Source of the DNA: Bryobacteraceae bacterium | Lineage (GTDB): Bacteria > Acidobacteriota > Terriglobia > Bryobacterales > Bryobacteraceae | Assembly (NCBI GenBank): GCA_030039005.1 | Contig: JASHQT010000212.1 | Location: 1 to 9,507, forward strand | Length of the DNA stretch: 9,507 nucleotides | Direction of reading: 5' to 3' | In this document: piece by piece, positions 7,306 through 9,507 of the stretch | How positions within the stretch are numbered: position 1 is the stretch's first letter | How the letters are laid out: each line of letters begins with the position of its first letter | Translations under genes and position numbers: made by a program | Notes under the pieces: generated by a model | The model's database searches: none | Seen by the model: only the letters and a program-made list of their open reading frames with translations | What the model was told of the DNA's origin: nothing

Positions 7306-7398
7306 ATGAAAACATTGCGCGCGTTAGCGATCGCCCACCCTAAACCCGTCGCAAAGCACCTGACGCAATTTCTCTTTTCTACCAGGAGGACACGATGA
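7306..7398 (+). CDS. Possible 30-residue leader ORF
   Basis: A small reading frame encodes MKTLRALAIAHPKPVAKHLT plus ten further residues ending FSTRRTR. GGAGGA at 7298-7303 lies just before its ATG, although the spacing is short. Its TGA overlaps the ATG of the next gene as ATGA (7395-7398), the layout of translational coupling. The peptide is basic, begins like the first residues of a signal peptide and resembles nothing I know. It could be a leader peptide that delivers ribosomes to the following gene, the remnant of a decayed signal-peptide gene, or chance. Real translation is unproven. Confidence 0.35.
   Translation: MKTLRALAIAHPKPVAKHLTQFLFSTRRTR
7384..7389 (+). promoter_or_regulatory. 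Strong ribosome-binding site of the second beta-helix gene
   Basis: AGGAGG, a full match to the Shine-Dalgarno core, lies five bases before the ATG at 7395. It shows that translation is meant to begin there, upstream of the frameshifting repeat, rather than at the GTG or ATG at 7526/7529, which has no such site. Confidence 0.8.
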
Positions 7399-7504
7399 AA
7401 GGTTCTATTCAATCCAGGAGAATCGTGACAAAAACCATCTTTATCGCAGCCGCGGTACTAGTGGCGCCCGCGCTCCTGTATGCCGAGGATGGCCAGATTC
7501 TCAT

Positions 7505-7525
7505 CAACCAACCAACCAACCAACC
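7505..7525 (+). repeat. Tetranucleotide microsatellite (AACC)5 inside a coding region
   Basis: Five perfect copies of AACC occupy 7506-7525, preceded by a C at 7505 that extends the same period. The tract falls immediately after the signal-peptide region of the beta-helix gene and sets the reading frame: 3 or 6 copies are in frame, 4 and 5 are not. Pure tetranucleotide tracts near the 5' end of surface genes are the classic substrate for slipped-strand mispairing. Confidence 0.95.
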
Positions 7526-8083
7526 GTGATGGCGGCCGGCGGTTTTCCCTATAAAATCACACAATCCGGCAGCTATAAGCTCTCCGGAAACCTGGTGGTA
7601 TCTACTCACGTTGACGCGATTGATATCGGCGCCAATAACGTAACTCTGGACCTCAACGGCTTCACCATCTCAAACGTTTCGACTGACGCTTGTGCCGGGC
7701 TATTACCATGTGCCTTTACCGCGGTCGGAGTCAACAGTACAAGTAACTATGGCGTTACCGTCCGTAATGGTGCATTGAGCGGATTCGGTACCGGGGTGGC
7801 CCTACAGGGTGCCTTCAACAACATGGCGGAAGAGATAAAAGCCTTGGGAGTGAATACAGGCCTCTCGCTGGTAGGCGCAGTGGTGAGACGGAACAATGTG
7901 ACAGCCATTTCGACTGGAATCTCGTGCAGCCAGTGTGTCATCACGGAAAATGTTGTTTTCGGGCTTGGAAACGGGTTAAACATTTCCTTCTCCTACTATG
8001 CGAGTAACAACCTTACTGCCTCAGGAGTCAGCGGCGAATATAATACGTCGGGCGGTAACGCCTGTGGCATATACTCGTGCTGA
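7526..8083 (+). CDS. Downstream open part of the frameshifted beta-helix gene
   Basis: This is the second portion of the broken gene, open for 185 codons from GTG 7526 or ATG 7529. It carries all the beta-helix coils but no signal peptide, and AACC repeats rather than a ribosome-binding site precede it. The upstream frame stops at TGA 7527-7529, which overlaps the ATG at 7529 as TGATG, so re-initiation could yield a non-exported product. I regard it as a fragment of the gene at 7395-8083, not an independent gene. Confidence 0.4.
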   Translation: MMAAGGFPYKITQSGSYKLSGNLVVSTHVDAIDIGANNVTLDLNGFTISNVSTDACAGLLPCAFTAVGVNSTSNYGVTVRNGALSGFGTGVALQGAFNNMAEEIKALGVNTGLSLVGAVVRRNNVTAISTGISCSQCVITENVVFGLGNGLNISFSYYASNNLTASGVSGEYNTSGGNACGIYSC

Positions 8084-8109
8084 ACGTAGGACCACGCCAT
8101 GGATAGGAA

Positions 8110-9507
8110 TCAGTTCGCACGAGCAGCAGCGAGTTGGCGCTGGACGAAAGCGTTATTCGCAAGCTTGCCATCCCAGTGTTCCCACAGCTTGCGGCGCTCT
8201 GCTTCCCAGCGAGTGGCTTCTGGGGTCCGGCCATCTTGGCGCAGAATGCGGGCCAAAGCCGCGTAGGCATTGGACAAGTAAACCGCGTTGCGAAGATCCG
8301 TCTCCGCATTCGGATTCGATTCGTTCACTCTCCTGAGCAGATCAAGATAGGTGTCTGCGGCTTTCGCGGAATCGCCAGCCGCTGCGTAATGATCGGCCAA
8401 GGCCCGCACCGCGAGATCGGCTTCACTCGCCAACTCGATTTTGGGCGCCGGATAGTCCCCAGTCTGCCGCAAGAGTTCGAAAGCCTGGCCAATTCGCTGT
8501 TTGGCGTCGATCTCGCGATGCAGCGCACTGAGGGCATAAGAGGAACTGGCCAGCAGCCCCGCCTCTTCCTGGCGGGTTGCGATGTTCGTGTTCTCGGCCT
8601 CCTGGTCGCCACGGATACAGGCGTCGTAAACGCTCAGAGCCAATTGTGGATCGCCGTGGCGTAAAACGTCACCCAAACGCCGTCCCACCTCGCTAGCCAA
8701 TTGATGGTTGCTGTTATCATCTGGGTCTTTCCTGGCCAGTTCTTCCGCGATGCTTAGCGCCTGCTGGTATACCGGAACCGCGTCTTTCGGCCGGTCCAGA
8801 CCGATGTCCTGATCCTCGCCCAAAATGGAACCTTCACGCATCAGAGCCAGCGCCAGGTTCACGCGCTGCCAGGTTGTGTCGGTTTCGGCTTGCTGCTCCT
8901 CCAGCCTGCGGGATTCACGAACGGCGGTTAAAGCAGAATCCAGTTGTCCCGATCCGCGCAGCGCATCAGCCAGGACTCCATAGGCCAAACTCTGTTGTCC
9001 GCCGGTTCCCTGGATTTGTTGGGCCGCCTCGATCGCGCGGCGAGAGTAACGAATCGCGTCATCAAGCCGGTGATAATCCGCAAACGTGATCGCCACATTG
9101 CTGTACATGTAGGAGACTTCTCTGACATCGTACGGTTTGGTGGGACCGAGAGCGATGAAGCGGTCCATTTTTTCGGCGCTCCGGAGCGCTTGCGCCAACG
9201 CTTCCTCGCGTTTGTTTTGCGAGTCGGCCAGCACCATGCGATCGTGCGCGATGGTTGCCGACGTGAGCAGCGCGGGGCCGTTGCGCGCATCCGATTTCAA
9301 GACGGATTCCACCAGCTGGTCGGCTTTCCGGAGGCTCTCATCCGCGGCCGCGAACTGGCCTAAGTTTGAGCCTACGGGAACGCCCTGCACGTGCGCCAAC
9401 TGCACGTAGGCGGAGCCGATCTCCAGCATCAAACCCTTGTCGCCGCGCGCCTCCGCGCCCACCTTCTGCAAGTATTCGAGCGAGGTGGACACGATCAATT
9501 GCCGGGC
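8110..9507 (-). CDS. TPR-repeat C-terminal region of a probable Ser/Thr protein kinase (5' end beyond window)
   Basis: The frame enters from the right edge as ARQLIVSTSLEYLQKVGAEA and is open for 465 residues to its TGA. It is almost wholly alpha-helical with TPR-type pairs, for example EVSYMYSNVAITFADYHRLD, GQQSLAYGVLADALRGSGQL, DAVPVYQQALSIAEELARKD and AVRALADHYAAAGDSAKAAD; a final basic stretch (ATRWEAERRKLWEHW) precedes the end. The opening AR-LIV-ALEYL sequence followed by GD and SAYVQLAHVQG is characteristic of the TPR tail of acidobacterial membrane Ser/Thr protein kinases, so the kinase domain and membrane segment are expected outside the window. That is inference: no kinase motif is visible here. 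The TTG at 9498 is not a credible start because the frame runs on upstream. It converges on the beta-helix gene, with 26 bases between the stops and no clear terminator. Confidence 0.82.
   Translation of the reverse strand, partial: ARQLIVSTSLEYLQKVGAEARGDKGLMLEIGSAYVQLAHVQGVPVGSNLGQFAAADESLRKADQLVESVLKSDARNGPALLTSATIAHDRMVLADSQNKREEALAQALRSAEKMDRFIALGPTKPYDVREVSYMYSNVAITFADYHRLDDAIRYSRRAIEAAQQIQGTGGQQSLAYGVLADALRGSGQLDSALTAVRESRRLEEQQAETDTTWQRVNLALALMREGSILGEDQDIGLDRPKDAVPVYQQALSIAEELARKDPDDNSNHQLASEVGRRLGDVLRHGDPQLALSVYDACIRGDQEAENTNIATRQEEAGLLASSSYALSALHREIDAKQRIGQAFELLRQTGDYPAPKIELASEADLAVRALADHYAAAGDSAKAADTYLDLLRRVNESNPNAETDLRNAVYLSNAYAALARILRQDGRTPEATRWEAERRKLWEHWDGKLANNAFVQRQLAAARAN

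Larger units (their letters stand above)
7395..8083 (+). pseudogene. Second beta-helix gene, out of frame at an (AACC)5 tract (phase-variable OFF state or pseudogene)
   Basis: Translation from the ATG at 7395 gives a signal peptide (MKGSIQSRRIVTKTIFIAAA, cleavage probably after LLYA at residue 30) and then EDGQILINQPTNQP, stopping at TGA 7527-7529 after 44 residues. The rest of the gene is intact in another frame from 7526 to 8083: MAAGGFPYKITQSGSYKLSG, NNVTLDLNGFTISNV, further beta-helix coils and an end at NACGIYSC. The break lies exactly in a tetranucleotide tract of five AACC copies. Three copies would give an uninterrupted 226-residue protein reading INQPTVMAAG, which aligns without gaps to INQSIAMAG in the neighbouring paralog; six copies would also restore the frame and add NQPT. 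No other stop or damage is seen, and the ribosome-binding site and signal peptide are well preserved. This suggests recent or reversible inactivation. The fold matches the upstream gene; no enzyme activity is assigned. Confidence 0.8.

Noticed and set aside
7282..7310. TTGACA at 7282-7287 as a -35 box of a promoter before the second beta-helix gene
   Set aside because: No acceptable -10 box lies 16-18 bases downstream (the best is CATGAA), and the hexamer overlaps the stop of the previous gene.
8944..9363. Plus-strand open frame opposite the TPR protein
   Set aside because: The minus-strand frame has regular TPR helices over 465 codons; the opposite frame shows no domain.

Overview
The window looks like a GC-rich Acidobacteriota chromosome, most likely from the Bryobacterales/Solibacter side. 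This is inferred from the combination of protein types: a TPR tail typical of acidobacterial Ser/Thr kinases, a VWFA-related protein, an EpsI/PEP-CTERM pair, and small secreted beta-helix proteins. No marker gene such as rRNA is present to prove it.

Layout. A minus-strand run fills 1-5557 and reads, from upstream to downstream: a HEAT-repeat protein with a degenerate VWFA-like C-terminal half; a stem-loop that looks like a terminator; an EpsI-family exosortase-associated protein; a PAS protein with a degenerate GGDEF domain; motA; and motB, which is cut by the left window edge. The last three lie 31 and 18 bases apart and probably form a flagellar-motor operon. A divergent intergenic region (5558-5793) separates this run from a plus-strand group of secreted proteins: a PEP-CTERM protein, a right-handed beta-helix protein, a possible 30-codon leader ORF, and a second beta-helix gene. 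A convergent minus-strand gene, the TPR-rich C-terminal part of a probable receptor-type kinase, enters from the right edge.

Main discovery candidate. The second beta-helix gene (7395-8083) has a strong ribosome-binding site and signal peptide but is thrown out of frame just after the signal peptide by a pure tetranucleotide tract, (AACC)x5 at 7506-7525. Three copies would restore a 226-residue secreted protein that aligns without gaps to its intact neighbour at this point (INQPTVMA against INQSIAMA). Six copies would also restore the frame. This is the architecture of a slipped-strand phase-variable surface gene, here in the OFF state. A simple decayed gene or an assembly error remains possible.

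How the genes may work together. MotA/MotB form the stator of the flagellar motor, and the PAS/degenerate-GGDEF protein beside them may adjust motility. EpsI and the PEP-CTERM protein belong to the exosortase surface-sorting theme, although the exosortase itself is not in the window. The beta-helix proteins are exported but carry no PEP-CTERM tail.
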